From NCBI GenBank assembly GCA_000421085.1, contig ATWE01000012.1, positions 124,001 through 188,000 of the forward strand: DNA of 64,000 nucleotides, given 5' to 3'. Positions 1-7,531 of the stretch are shown piece by piece (position 1 is the first letter of the stretch; the number at the start of each line of letters is the position of its first letter). The stretch comes from Ensifer sp. USDA 6670 (lineage in GTDB: Bacteria > Pseudomonadota > Alphaproteobacteria > Rhizobiales > Rhizobiaceae). The notes under the pieces were generated by a model. That model worked only from the letters and a program-made list of their open reading frames with translations. It did no database searches and had not been told where the DNA came from. Position numbers and translations under genes: made by a program.

Positions 1-1
1 G

Positions 2-160
2 GAGGCCTCCGGCACGGTTTCGCTCGCACTTCGGGCGATCACCGACAATCACGAGGCCCCGGTCGTGGAAGCCGAGGGAACCCGACGCGGCGTGGTGCGC
101 TTTTTCAACGGCGGACGCATGTCGATGGTGGAAGTCCCCTCCCGTTCCGACGGCAGCTGA
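2..160 (+). CDS. cpaB: CpaB, Tad/Flp pilus assembly protein (3' end only)
   Basis: The frame open from the left edge ends at the TGA at 158-160 and gives about 52 residues containing GTVSLALR followed by a short basic and serine-rich tail. This resembles the C-terminus of CpaB/RcpC, the periplasmic protein that helps stabilise the Tad secretin. The position directly before cpaE and the rest of a tad set supports the call. Only the tail is inside the window, so domains and start cannot be assessed. The secretin (cpaC), cpaD and prepilin peptidase (cpaA) genes are not seen and may lie upstream. Confidence 0.6.
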   Translation, partial: EASGTVSLALRAITDNHEAPVVEAEGTRRGVVRFFNGGRMSMVEVPSRSDGS

Positions 161-167
161 TCCTTTT

Positions 168-1925
168 ATGGAAATTCCGAAGATGAAACAGCTCGATAGC
201 GAAACCAAGGAAGCCCCGCAGCCGATGACCGCTGCGCTATTACCCATACCGAAACTGGACATCGCCGTCTTCTGCCAGTCAGAAGCGGTGAGGGAGGCTA
301 TCGGCACGGCGGCGATCGACCGTCGCATGGCGCGTGCCACCGTGACGGTGAAGGCTGGAGGAATGAAAGAGGCGACCGCGCTGTATGGCGACGTCACATC
401 GCCGAACCTCGTCGTCGTGGAGAGCGAAGAAGGGGAAGCCCAACTGATGGCCGCACTGGAAACGCTCGCAATGGAATGCGTCACAGGGACGAAGGTCATC
501 GTCATCGGCCGCTCCAACGATGTAGGTCTCTACAAGAAGCTTCTGGACGCCGGTGTGAGCGACTATCTCGTCACGCCGCTCGAACCGATGGACTTCGTCG
601 CGGCGGTGCACCGCTGCTTTCGCGCCTCCACCCAGGAAAAGCTGGGGCGCATCGTCGCATTCGTCGGGGCCAAGGGGGGAACCGGCTCTTCCACGCTCGC
701 ACAGAATGTGGCCTACGCCATGTCCGAGCGGGTGGATGCCGATGTTCTTCTGGCGGATCTCGATCTTCAGTCCGGTACGCTCGGCCTGAACTTCGACATC
801 GAGGCTAAGCACGGCATGGTGGATGTGCTTCAGAGTCCCGATCGGCTCGACGACGTGCTGCTGCGACGCCTGGCGGTGAGCTACACGGATCGCCTGCACC
901 TGCTTCCGGCAACCACGGATCTCGACAAGTTCATCAATCTGCGCGAGGAGGACGTCGATCATCTCCTCGACGTCGCTCGTTCGAGCTCCTGGCATGTCGT
1001 TGTCGATCTGCCGCACATTCTGACGCAGTGGACGAGGAAGATCCTGCATGAGGCGGACGAAATCGTCGTGACGGCGACGCCCGATCTGGCCGGCATGCGC
1101 AATGCCAAGAATCTGATCGATTTCCTGAAGAAGGCGCGGCCGAACGATCCGCCGCCGCGGCTTGTGCTCAACAAGGTCGGCACGCCGAAACTCCAGGAAA
1201 TCAAGCCGAAGGATTTCGCCGCGGCCGTCGGTCTGGAAGAGAGCGTCACTCTGGCGTTCGACCCGCCCTTGTTCGGCGCCGCGGCCAATAACGGCCGGCT
1301 GGTCATCGAGTCGGCACCGAATTCGAAGGCGGGGAAAGCCATTGTTTCGCTTGCCTGGCGGGTCGGCGGAACACTGGAGAGACGGACGCGGCAGAAGGGC
1401 GTCAAAGCGTTGCTGCATAGGGTCTTCAAGCGCGGAAAGCCGAAGGCGCCTTCCATGCTGCGCAAAAAGACTGGCGAATTGAAGACCTCCGAGGCTGGTG
1501 CTTCGGCGGTCGAATTCGCGCTGATCGCGCCGGTCCTCGCTCTCGGTCTCGTGGCGACGGCCGATCTCGGCCTTGCGATCCATGAACGGATGACGATCGA
1601 CCATGTCCTTCGCGCCGGTGCGCAGGCCGCCCTGGCGGATCCCGGTGCGGCGCAGGTCCAAAAGGTGCTCGTTTCCACTTTGGCCCAGAGCCCGCGTCTG
1701 GCGAGCGCCACGCTGCCGGCGGTGAAGCGCTACTGCGCCTGCCCGGAAAATGCCGATGTGGCACCTGAGGCCGCGCCGCAATGCGGAATGGTCACCTGCG
1801 CGAACGCGAAGCCGCAATTCGTTTATTATCGCCTCGCGGCTGCAAAGTCCTATCGACCGATGTCCCTGCCGGCGGTACTTCCCGTGTTCGAGCTCGGGTC
1901 CTCCATGCAGGTGCAAGTCCAATGA
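168..1925 (+). CDS. cpaE: CpaE-type pilus ATPase fused to a TadE-like pseudopilin domain
   Basis: This is a 585-aa protein. Residues about 30-155 form an atypical receiver-like domain. Residues about 160-415 form a MinD/ParA-type ATPase with a deviant Walker A, KGGTGSST, at 169-176. This is the CpaE/TadZ layout for polar placement of the Tad machine. CpaE proteins usually end near 400-430 aa; here the frame continues without a stop into a TadE-like module (from about residue 430) with the prepilin-type motif GASAVEFAL (G444, E449), a hydrophobic helix and a Cys-containing C-terminal region. An in-frame ATG at 1455 with GAAGG eight bases upstream could also give a separate TadE. The topology is consistent: cytoplasmic ATPase, then one membrane segment. 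The stop overlaps the next gene (ATGA). Confidence 0.85.
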   Translation: MEIPKMKQLDSETKEAPQPMTAALLPIPKLDIAVFCQSEAVREAIGTAAIDRRMARATVTVKAGGMKEATALYGDVTSPNLVVVESEEGEAQLMAALETLAMECVTGTKVIVIGRSNDVGLYKKLLDAGVSDYLVTPLEPMDFVAAVHRCFRASTQEKLGRIVAFVGAKGGTGSSTLAQNVAYAMSERVDADVLLADLDLQSGTLGLNFDIEAKHGMVDVLQSPDRLDDVLLRRLAVSYTDRLHLLPATTDLDKFINLREEDVDHLLDVARSSSWHVVVDLPHILTQWTRKILHEADEIVVTATPDLAGMRNAKNLIDFLKKARPNDPPPRLVLNKVGTPKLQEIKPKDFAAAVGLEESVTLAFDPPLFGAAANNGRLVIESAPNSKAGKAIVSLAWRVGGTLERRTRQKGVKALLHRVFKRGKPKAPSMLRKKTGELKTSEAGASAVEFALIAPVLALGLVATADLGLAIHERMTIDHVLRAGAQAALADPGAAQVQKVLVSTLAQSPRLASATLPAVKRYCACPENADVAPEAAPQCGMVTCANAKPQFVYYRLAAAKSYRPMSLPAVLPVFELGSSMQVQVQ

Positions 1926-2347
1926 GGGCTCCGCCCGCCATCCTCCGCCGCCTTTTGCACAGTCAGTCAGGCGCCACGGCGGTGGAATTCGCGCTCGTAT
2001 GCCTGCCTTTGCTGCTGCTCGTCTTCGGCATCATCGAGTTCGGCCGCGCCTTTTACGTGCGCAATGAACTCTCGCACGCCGTCGACGTTGCCGCTCGGCG
2101 GGTGTTGATCGGGCAGATCGCGCGTGATGCTACGGATAGCGAAGCACAGACCAAGCTAGCCGGCGCGGTGCGCGAGAGCTTTCACAGCGGCGATCCGACG
2201 CTGCTCACTATCGCCGTCAGCAAGGAAACGGTGGACGGCATAGCCTTCCGAGTGCTGTCGATCCGCTATCCCTTTACCTTCGTCATCCCGGGTCTCGCCC
2301 AAAGCCCCGTCAGCCTCAACCTGTCACGACGCATTCCGATCGGTTGA
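1922..2347 (+). CDS. tadE: TadE-family pseudopilin
   Basis: A 141-aa protein starting at the ATG that overlaps the previous stop (ATGA at 1922-1925), which implies translational coupling. The N-terminus carries the prepilin motif SGATAVEFAL (cleavage after G17, Glu at +5 = E22) followed by a hydrophobic stretch to about residue 38, as in TadE/TadG minor pilins processed by the CpaA/TadV peptidase. The remainder is a short periplasmic domain. A longer open frame upstream exists but lies inside the cpaE-tadE gene and has no supporting start. With the TadE module fused to CpaE, the locus has two TadE-type pseudopilins in tandem. A TadG-type protein with a vWA domain is not present here. Confidence 0.85.
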   Translation: MRAPPAILRRLLHSQSGATAVEFALVCLPLLLLVFGIIEFGRAFYVRNELSHAVDVAARRVLIGQIARDATDSEAQTKLAGAVRESFHSGDPTLLTIAVSKETVDGIAFRVLSIRYPFTFVIPGLAQSPVSLNLSRRIPIG

Positions 2348-2691
2348 CCGAAATTTCCGGGCGTGGCCCAGGGGCGTCGACTGCCTCTTTTGCACAATCT
2401 GTTGGCGGCGGCCACGGCTATCCGGATGCGGATCGGATCGTCTCGGATAACCAATGGATCGCGACGCATAGCAACCCTGGGCAGCCGCAAATTGCGGTCG
2501 GGCGATCGGACTAGACCAACCGGACGAGCCATTTGCTCCGCCGGCTCGGCCATCAGGCTGAATGGATCAGGAGGGTTAACAAAGTCTATATAAGGGCCAC
2601 ACAGCAAGCGGGACACGAGGCAGAACCCGGCCCGGCCCTGTGACGCCGAACCTGGTTTCGGCACTTTCTCCAACCCATGAAGGACCGAACC
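2348..2691. other. 344-bp gap upstream of the Flp pilin gene
   Basis: No convincing gene is seen. A short frame at 2363-2593 has no ribosome-binding site and an Arg/Ser-rich composition typical of a shadow frame. The right half has a candidate promoter for pilA (see 2563-2591) followed by about 100 bases of untranslated leader. Confidence 0.6.
2563..2591 (+). promoter_or_regulatory. candidate pilA promoter
   Basis: CTATAT at 2586-2591 matches the -10 hexamer common in Sinorhizobium housekeeping promoters. The hexamer 17 bases upstream (TGGATC, 2563-2568) is a poor -35. It lies in the only AT-richer part of the gap and would give a leader of about 95 bases before pilA. Confidence 0.3.
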
Positions 2692-2853
2692 ATGAAAAAT
2701 CTTCTTGTCCGCTTCGTTCGCAACGAATCCGGTGCCACCGCTATCGAATATGGTTTGATCGCCGGCCTCATCGCCGTCGTGATCATCGGCACAGTGCAGA
2801 CCATCGGCACCGACCTAGTTACCAAGTTCGGCGCTATCGCAACGGCGCTCTGA
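2692..2853 (+). CDS. pilA: Flp/Fap-type major pilin
   Basis: A 53-aa prepilin. It is preceded by AAGGACC about eight bases before the ATG. The sequence has a short basic leader (residues 1-14), then ATAIEYG, the Flp processing site with cleavage after G14 and Glu at mature position 5 (E19) followed by Tyr, then a hydrophobic helix rich in Ile, Val and Gly. The mature product is about 39 aa, the normal size for Flp pilins. It is the fibre subunit of the Tad pilus encoded around it. A strong palindrome follows 32 bases after the stop, so pilin mRNA may be made in excess of the downstream assembly genes. It falls below the usual length cut-off of gene finders. Confidence 0.93.
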   Translation: MKNLLVRFVRNESGATAIEYGLIAGLIAVVIIGTVQTIGTDLVTKFGAIATAL

Positions 2854-2885
2854 CGGTCCCGCCATCGCGTGCCGGTCGCCAAGCG

Positions 2886-2911
2886 AAGCGGAAGGCATGC
2901 CTTCCGCTTTT
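2886..2911 (+). terminator. intrinsic terminator-like palindrome after pilA
   Basis: AAGCGGAAGGCA is followed directly by its exact reverse complement (12+12 bases, 2886-2909) and then TT within a T-rich stretch. In RNA it would fold with a small loop around GCAUGC. Its position between pilA and cpaF suggests partial termination, leaving the pilin as the abundant product. Confidence 0.7.
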
Positions 2912-2958
2912 GCATTTAACGATCCCAAATACCTCAACCCGAGAGCGGAGCGACAACG

Positions 2959-4389
2959 ATGTTCGGCAAGAAATCCATTTCAGAGGAACGGATTTCCGAA
3001 GCAGCGGTCCAGCCCGTGGTCGAAAACGAACCGCAGGCCGCGCCCGCCCCTCTCCAAGTTTTGAAGCCGACCCAAGTACCGGCGACCGCGAAATCCGAGA
3101 AAGGCGAACAGTATTACAGCCTGAAGAAGGAAATCTTCAGCGCCCTCATCGCGACGATCGACGTTGGGGCACTCTCCGGCATGGACGGCGAGCAGGCGCG
3201 TAAGGAAATCGGCGCGATCGTCAATGACATCGTCGTGGCCAAGAAAGCCGGCATCTCGATGGCCGAGCAGAACAGTCTTCTCAGCGACATCTGCAACGAC
3301 ATTCTGGGCTATGGCCCGTTAGAACCCCTGCTCGCACGCGACGACATCGCCGACATCATGGTCAATGGCGCAAACCAGGTCTTCATCGAGGTGAATGGGC
3401 GGGTGCAGGAGACGGGGATCCGCTTTCGCGACAACGAGCAGCTCCTCAACATCTGCCAGCGCATCGTGAGCCAGGTTGGCCGGCGCGTCGACGAATCGAG
3501 CCCCATCTGCGACGCGCGTCTGGGCGACGGTTCCCGTGTCAACGTGATCGCACCTCCACTGGCAATCGACGGCCCGACGCTGACGATCCGCAAGTTCAAA
3601 AAGGAAAAGCTGACCCTCGACCAGCTGGTCCGGTTCGGCTCGATCTCGCCGGAGGGCGCCGAGGTTCTCAAGATCATCGGACGCGTGCGCTGCAACGTCC
3701 TCATTTCCGGCGGTACCGGCTCCGGCAAGACGACGCTTCTGAACTGCCTGACCGGTTATATCGACCACGGCGAGCGCGTCATCACCTGCGAGGATGCGGC
3801 GGAGCTTCAACTGCAGCAGCCCCATGTCGTGCGCCTCGAAACGCGGCCGCCGAACATCGAGGGGCAGGGCGAGATCACCATGCGCAACCTCGTAAAGAAC
3901 TGCCTGCGCATGCGGCCCGAGCGGATTATCGTCGGCGAGGTGCGCGGGCCCGAGGCCTTCGATCTGCTACAGGCGATGAATACCGGCCACGACGGCTCGA
4001 TGGGAACGCTCCACGCCAACTCCCCGCGCGAAGCGATGGCACGCATCGAGGCGATGATCACCATGGGCGGGAGTTCGCTGCCGGCTAAGACGATCCGGGA
4101 GATGCTCGTCTCGTCGGTCGATGTGATCGTGCAGGCGGCGCGCCTTCGCGATGGTTCGCGCCGGATCACTCACATCACCGAAGTGCTCGGTATGGAAGGC
4201 GACGTGGTCACGACACAGGATCTCTTCGTCTACGACATTCTCGGCGAAGACGAGAAGGGAAGCATCATCGGAAGACACCGCTCGACCGGCATAGGGCGCC
4301 CGGCGTTCTGGGATCGCGCGCGCTATTACGGCGAAGAGGCCCGGCTTGCCGCCGCCCTCGACGCGGCGGAATTGAAGGCCGCCGCTTGA
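2959..4389 (+). CDS. cpaF: CpaF/TadA secretion ATPase of the Tad pilus
   Basis: A 476-aa member of the type II/IV secretion ATPase family that powers extension (and in Tad systems also retraction) of the pilus from the cytoplasmic face. The N-terminal ~85 residues are a variable Pro/Ala/Glu-rich region. The core contains the Walker A GGTGSGKTT around residue 251, an Asp/Glu box around the TCEDAAEL segment, Walker B-type IIVGEVRGPEAFDLLQA and the His box GHDGSMGTLHANSP. All catalytic elements look intact. The ATG at 2959 follows GCGGAG. It precedes tadB by 28 bases, so it probably lies in one cpaF-tadB-tadC transcript. Confidence 0.95.
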   Translation: MFGKKSISEERISEAAVQPVVENEPQAAPAPLQVLKPTQVPATAKSEKGEQYYSLKKEIFSALIATIDVGALSGMDGEQARKEIGAIVNDIVVAKKAGISMAEQNSLLSDICNDILGYGPLEPLLARDDIADIMVNGANQVFIEVNGRVQETGIRFRDNEQLLNICQRIVSQVGRRVDESSPICDARLGDGSRVNVIAPPLAIDGPTLTIRKFKKEKLTLDQLVRFGSISPEGAEVLKIIGRVRCNVLISGGTGSGKTTLLNCLTGYIDHGERVITCEDAAELQLQQPHVVRLETRPPNIEGQGEITMRNLVKNCLRMRPERIIVGEVRGPEAFDLLQAMNTGHDGSMGTLHANSPREAMARIEAMITMGGSSLPAKTIREMLVSSVDVIVQAARLRDGSRRITHITEVLGMEGDVVTTQDLFVYDILGEDEKGSIIGRHRSTGIGRPAFWDRARYYGEEARLAAALDAAELKAAA

Positions 4390-4417
4390 ACCAAACGCTG
4401 ACACAGGGCCTAAGCCG

Positions 4418-5419
4418 ATGGCGATTTCTTTCCTGTTTCCCGTCTTCGTCTTCCTCCTGGCGTCCACCAGCATCGGGGGCGTGATGGTGGCCGCGTTCTA
4501 TCCGCGTGTCTCCAAGGCAAGCGCCTATCGCCAGAGGTTCGAGCGAATTTCGGCGCGGGCGGAAGACACGCGAAGCGAGCCAGCGGAGACGGATGGCCGC
4601 GACCGCCGCCGGTCGGTGGAAAAGACGCTGCGCGAGATAGAGGAGAAGCGCCAGGCGAATGCGCGCAAAGGCAAGGTGACGCTTTCGGCCAGGCTCCGTC
4701 AGTCCGGCCTTCATTGGTCCCGCAAGGCGTATTTCCTCGTCTGTGCCGTCGCTGCGCTGGCCACCTGGGCCGTGACGCTGCTACTGTTGGGCCTCGGCCC
4801 GCTGGTGTCGGCCGGCTTCGCCATCGCCGGCGGGCTGCTCCTGCCGCACCTCTATGTGAACATCAAGCGCAATGCGCGCTTCGCCCGCTTCACTGCAGAG
4901 TTTCCGAACGCCGTGGACGTGATCGTTAGAGGGCTCAAGGCAGGCCTGCCGATGCCGGATTGCCTGAGGGTCATTGCCACGGAAGCGCAGGAGCCGGTCA
5001 AGGGCGAGTTTTTCGCGATCGTTCAGGACCAGACGCTGGGCATACCGGTGGACGAGGCCGTGAAGCGTATGATCGAACGCATGCCGCTGGCCGAAGCCAA
5101 CTTCTTTGCCATCGTCGTCGCCATTCAGAGCCGCACCGGCGGCAGCCTTTCGGAAGCGCTCGGGAATCTGTCCAAGGTGCTGCGCGAGCGCAAGAAGATG
5201 AAAGCCAAGATCAAGGCGATGAGCGCGGAGGCGAAGTCCTCGGCCGGCATCATCGGTGCCTTGCCGTTCGTCGTCGCGGGCGCCGTTTATTTCACGAGCC
5301 CGGACTACATGACGCTCCTGTTCACGACGACGATCGGCAAGGTCGTACTCGTTTGCTGCGGGCTGTGGATGGGCATCGGCATCCTCGTCATGCGCAAGAT
5401 GATCAACTTCGACTTCTGA
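4418..5419 (+). CDS. tadB: TadB inner-membrane platform protein
   Basis: A 333-aa GspF-type platform protein. It has an N-terminal membrane anchor (about residues 3-24), a charged cytoplasmic segment, paired hydrophobic helices at about 105-150, the cytoplasmic helical domain with FPNAVDVIVRGLKAGLP, and two C-terminal hydrophobic helices ending MRKMINFDF. TadB and TadC together form the platform on which CpaF acts. It is nine bases upstream of tadC. Confidence 0.92.
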   Translation: MAISFLFPVFVFLLASTSIGGVMVAAFYPRVSKASAYRQRFERISARAEDTRSEPAETDGRDRRRSVEKTLREIEEKRQANARKGKVTLSARLRQSGLHWSRKAYFLVCAVAALATWAVTLLLLGLGPLVSAGFAIAGGLLLPHLYVNIKRNARFARFTAEFPNAVDVIVRGLKAGLPMPDCLRVIATEAQEPVKGEFFAIVQDQTLGIPVDEAVKRMIERMPLAEANFFAIVVAIQSRTGGSLSEALGNLSKVLRERKKMKAKIKAMSAEAKSSAGIIGALPFVVAGAVYFTSPDYMTLLFTTTIGKVVLVCCGLWMGIGILVMRKMINFDF

Positions 5420-5428
5420 GAACTTGAG

Positions 5429-6394
5429 ATGAACCTAGGCGTCCATATCCCAGACCCGGAACAGTTGGCGGCCATAATGGCAGGCTTTTCCGCCTTTTCA
5501 GCGGTCGTCGTCATATCCTGGCCTTACGTCTTCCGGGACACGCTTTCGGAGCGTATGCGAAGGGTGGAGGGCGAACGCGAGCAGATCCGCCGGCGCGAAC
5601 GCGCCCGGCTGGAAGAGAAGAGCAAGGTATCCTTGCGTGTGGAACCCAAGCGCCTCTTTCAGACGATCGTGGACCGCTTCCGGCTTGCCAAGCAGGCGGA
5701 GGACGGCGAGATCGTCCGCAAGTTGAGCATGGCGGGCTATCGTGGCCATGCGGCAGTGACCGCCTTTCTTGCTTTCCGGCTGATCGCGCCGGTTGCCATC
5801 TTCGCGGCCTGCTTGCTTTACATCCTGTTGGTCGTCCGCCCGGAGGCGCCGCTGTTTTTAGTGGTGGCGATGGCCGCCGCCATGGGCGCACTCGGATATT
5901 TCTCTCCGGCGATCTTCGTCAGGAACAGGATCACCAAGCGGCAGCAGTCGATCCGGCGTTCCTGGCCGGAGGCGCTGGACCTTCTGTTGATCACTGTCGA
6001 AGCCGGCATGGGGGTCGAAAGCGCCTTCCGCAAGGTTGGCGAGGAGATCGGCACGCAAGCGCCGGAGACTGCGGAGGAGATCCTGCTGACCACTGCGGAG
6101 CTTTCCTACCTGCAGGACCGGCGACAGGCCTTCGAGAATCTGGGGCAGAGAACCGGCGTGGAGGGCGTGCGCGCCGTCGTCACCAGCCTCATCCAGGCGG
6201 AGAAATACGGCACGCCTCTCGGCCAGGCGTTGCGCGTGATGGCACAGGAAAACCGAGACATGCGCATGAGCGAGGCCGAGAAAAGAGCAGCCGCTCTTCC
6301 GCCCAAGCTCACCGTGCCGATGATCCTGTTCTTCCTGCCCGTCCTCTTTGCGGTGATCATCACGCCCGCGGTCATTCAGATCATGAGCATCTAG
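5429..6394 (+). CDS. tadC: TadC inner-membrane platform protein
   Basis: A 321-aa second platform subunit of the Tad machine, paralogous to TadB. It has an N-terminal hydrophobic helix (about 11-33), a basic linker, a helix pair around residues 105-160, the GspF-like domain with WPEALDLLLITVEAGMGVESAF, and terminal hydrophobic helices ending in QIMSI. The ATG at 5429 is preceded by GAGAACTTGA, a weak ribosome-binding site, so coupling to tadB (nine-base gap) is likely. It is the last tad gene; a large hairpin follows and the next genes are on the opposite strand. Confidence 0.92.
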   Translation: MNLGVHIPDPEQLAAIMAGFSAFSAVVVISWPYVFRDTLSERMRRVEGEREQIRRRERARLEEKSKVSLRVEPKRLFQTIVDRFRLAKQAEDGEIVRKLSMAGYRGHAAVTAFLAFRLIAPVAIFAACLLYILLVVRPEAPLFLVVAMAAAMGALGYFSPAIFVRNRITKRQQSIRRSWPEALDLLLITVEAGMGVESAFRKVGEEIGTQAPETAEEILLTTAELSYLQDRRQAFENLGQRTGVEGVRAVVTSLIQAEKYGTPLGQALRVMAQENRDMRMSEAEKRAAALPPKLTVPMILFFLPVLFAVIITPAVIQIMSI

Positions 6395-6411
6395 ACGGGG
6401 AAGACGGGGAC

Positions 6412-6455
6412 GTTGTGGCGCCTGCGCGTCAAGTCCGACGCGTGGGCGCCACGAC
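6412..6455. terminator. large bidirectional hairpin between convergent tadC and cheB
   Basis: The arms 6412-6430 and 6437-6455 pair over 19 positions (16 Watson-Crick plus three G-U type) around the six-base loop AAGTCC. It sits in the 63-base gap between converging operons, the expected place for a shared terminator. There is only a weak T-rich tail, so it may act as an mRNA-stabilising or rho-assisted end. Confidence 0.6.
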
Positions 6456-6457
6456 CT

Positions 6458-7522
6458 TCATGTCCTTGTTTCCCCTTCCGGTTCGCCTCGTCCGCGGGTG
6501 ATGGCAGTGATGTTCTCGGCTATGCTTTCCAGAGGCAGCACCAGGTCCACGAGACCGGCACCGATCGCCGACTTCGGCATGCCGAAGACGACCGAGCTCT
6601 TCTCATCCTGCGCGATTGCCTTGCCGCCCGCCATGCGCAGTGCCCGAAGCCCCTCGGTTCCGTCATCGCCCATTCCGGTCAGGATGACCGCGAGGGACTC
6701 TCCTTTGAAGGCACGCGCGATCGAGCCGAAGAGGTAGGATCCGGACGGCTTGAAGCCGTTGACGGGAGCATCGTCCGCGACGCGCAGGCGCGACCTTCCC
6801 GAGACGCCGAGCTGATAGTTGTCCGGCGCCAGGTAGACCGTGCCGGGTTTGAGGAGCTCTCCATTCCTGGCGACCTTCACCGTGAGCGGCACGGTCGCGT
6901 CGAGAGAGGCGGCAACGCCGTCGATGAAGCCGTTCGACATGTGCTGTACGATGAGGATCGGCACCGGGAAATCGGCTGGGATGTCTTTCAGTATCGCACG
7001 GATCGCCGCCGGACCACCGGTCGAGGCCGCGATCGCCACGATTCCGGTCGGCGTCCTTGCCGCTGGCGGCTGGTCTTTGGCCGCGCGATCTCCGCGGGCC
7101 TTCTGGCGCCATTGCCGGACCACCTTTACCTGCGACATCGCCTTCATCGTCGAGAGGAACTTTTCGATCGCGGGCTGTTCGAGCGGCATGCCGTGCGCGG
7201 CCGGCGCCGGGATGACCGCGAGCGCGCCCGCTTCGAGCGCCCGCGCCGAAATGGTCCCGAGCTGCGAACCGTCTCGATGGGAGAGCATTACGACCGGCGT
7301 CGGTGCCGTGATCATTATCTCCCTGACCGTTTCTGCGCTGTCATCCCCGGAAGGGCAGAGCTCCACGGCGACTATGTCGGGCAAGAGTTCGCCGGTCATT
7401 CTAACCGCGTCTCTCCCGCTTCTCGCGATCACTAAGAGCTCCGAAGAGGCGTCCCCCTCGGTCGCCCTCCTTACGAGATCCTCGAGCTCGACTGTCGATG
7501 TCGCGAGAAGAATTCGTACCAT
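6458..7522 (-). CDS. cheB: CheB-type chemoreceptor methylesterase with degenerate receiver domain
   Basis: A 354-aa protein in the CheB layout: receiver-like domain (1-120), linker, CheB methylesterase domain (160-345). The catalytic triad is intact: S167 in AASTGG, H194 in QHM, D286 in GMGDDG. The enzyme should remove methyl (and amide) groups from receptor glutamates. The receiver lacks its chemistry: the acidic pair expected near residues 7-8 reads Ala-Thr, and the phospho-acceptor Asp aligns with E54 in VAVELCP. It probably cannot be phosphorylated by CheA and may be constitutively active, Glu sometimes mimicking phospho-Asp. It is last in the cheR-cheW-mcp-cheA-cheB operon, nine bases after cheA. 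Confidence 0.9.
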   Translation of the reverse strand: MVRILLATSTVELEDLVRRATEGDASSELLVIARSGRDAVRMTGELLPDIVAVELCPSGDDSAETVREIMITAPTPVVMLSHRDGSQLGTISARALEAGALAVIPAPAAHGMPLEQPAIEKFLSTMKAMSQVKVVRQWRQKARGDRAAKDQPPAARTPTGIVAIAASTGGPAAIRAILKDIPADFPVPILIVQHMSNGFIDGVAASLDATVPLTVKVARNGELLKPGTVYLAPDNYQLGVSGRSRLRVADDAPVNGFKPSGSYLFGSIARAFKGESLAVILTGMGDDGTEGLRALRMAGGKAIAQDEKSSVVFGMPKSAIGAGLVDLVLPLESIAENITAITRGRGEPEGETRT

Positions 7523-7531
7523 CCTCTTCCC

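Noticed and set aside
279-1922. 547-codon open frame on the minus strand
   Set aside because: It is antisense to the cpaE-tadE gene, Arg/His-rich, with no domain or ribosome-binding site; a GC-rich shadow frame.
2363-2593. 76-codon frame between tadE and pilA
   Set aside because: No ribosome-binding site, Arg/Ser-rich, and it overlaps the probable pilA promoter.
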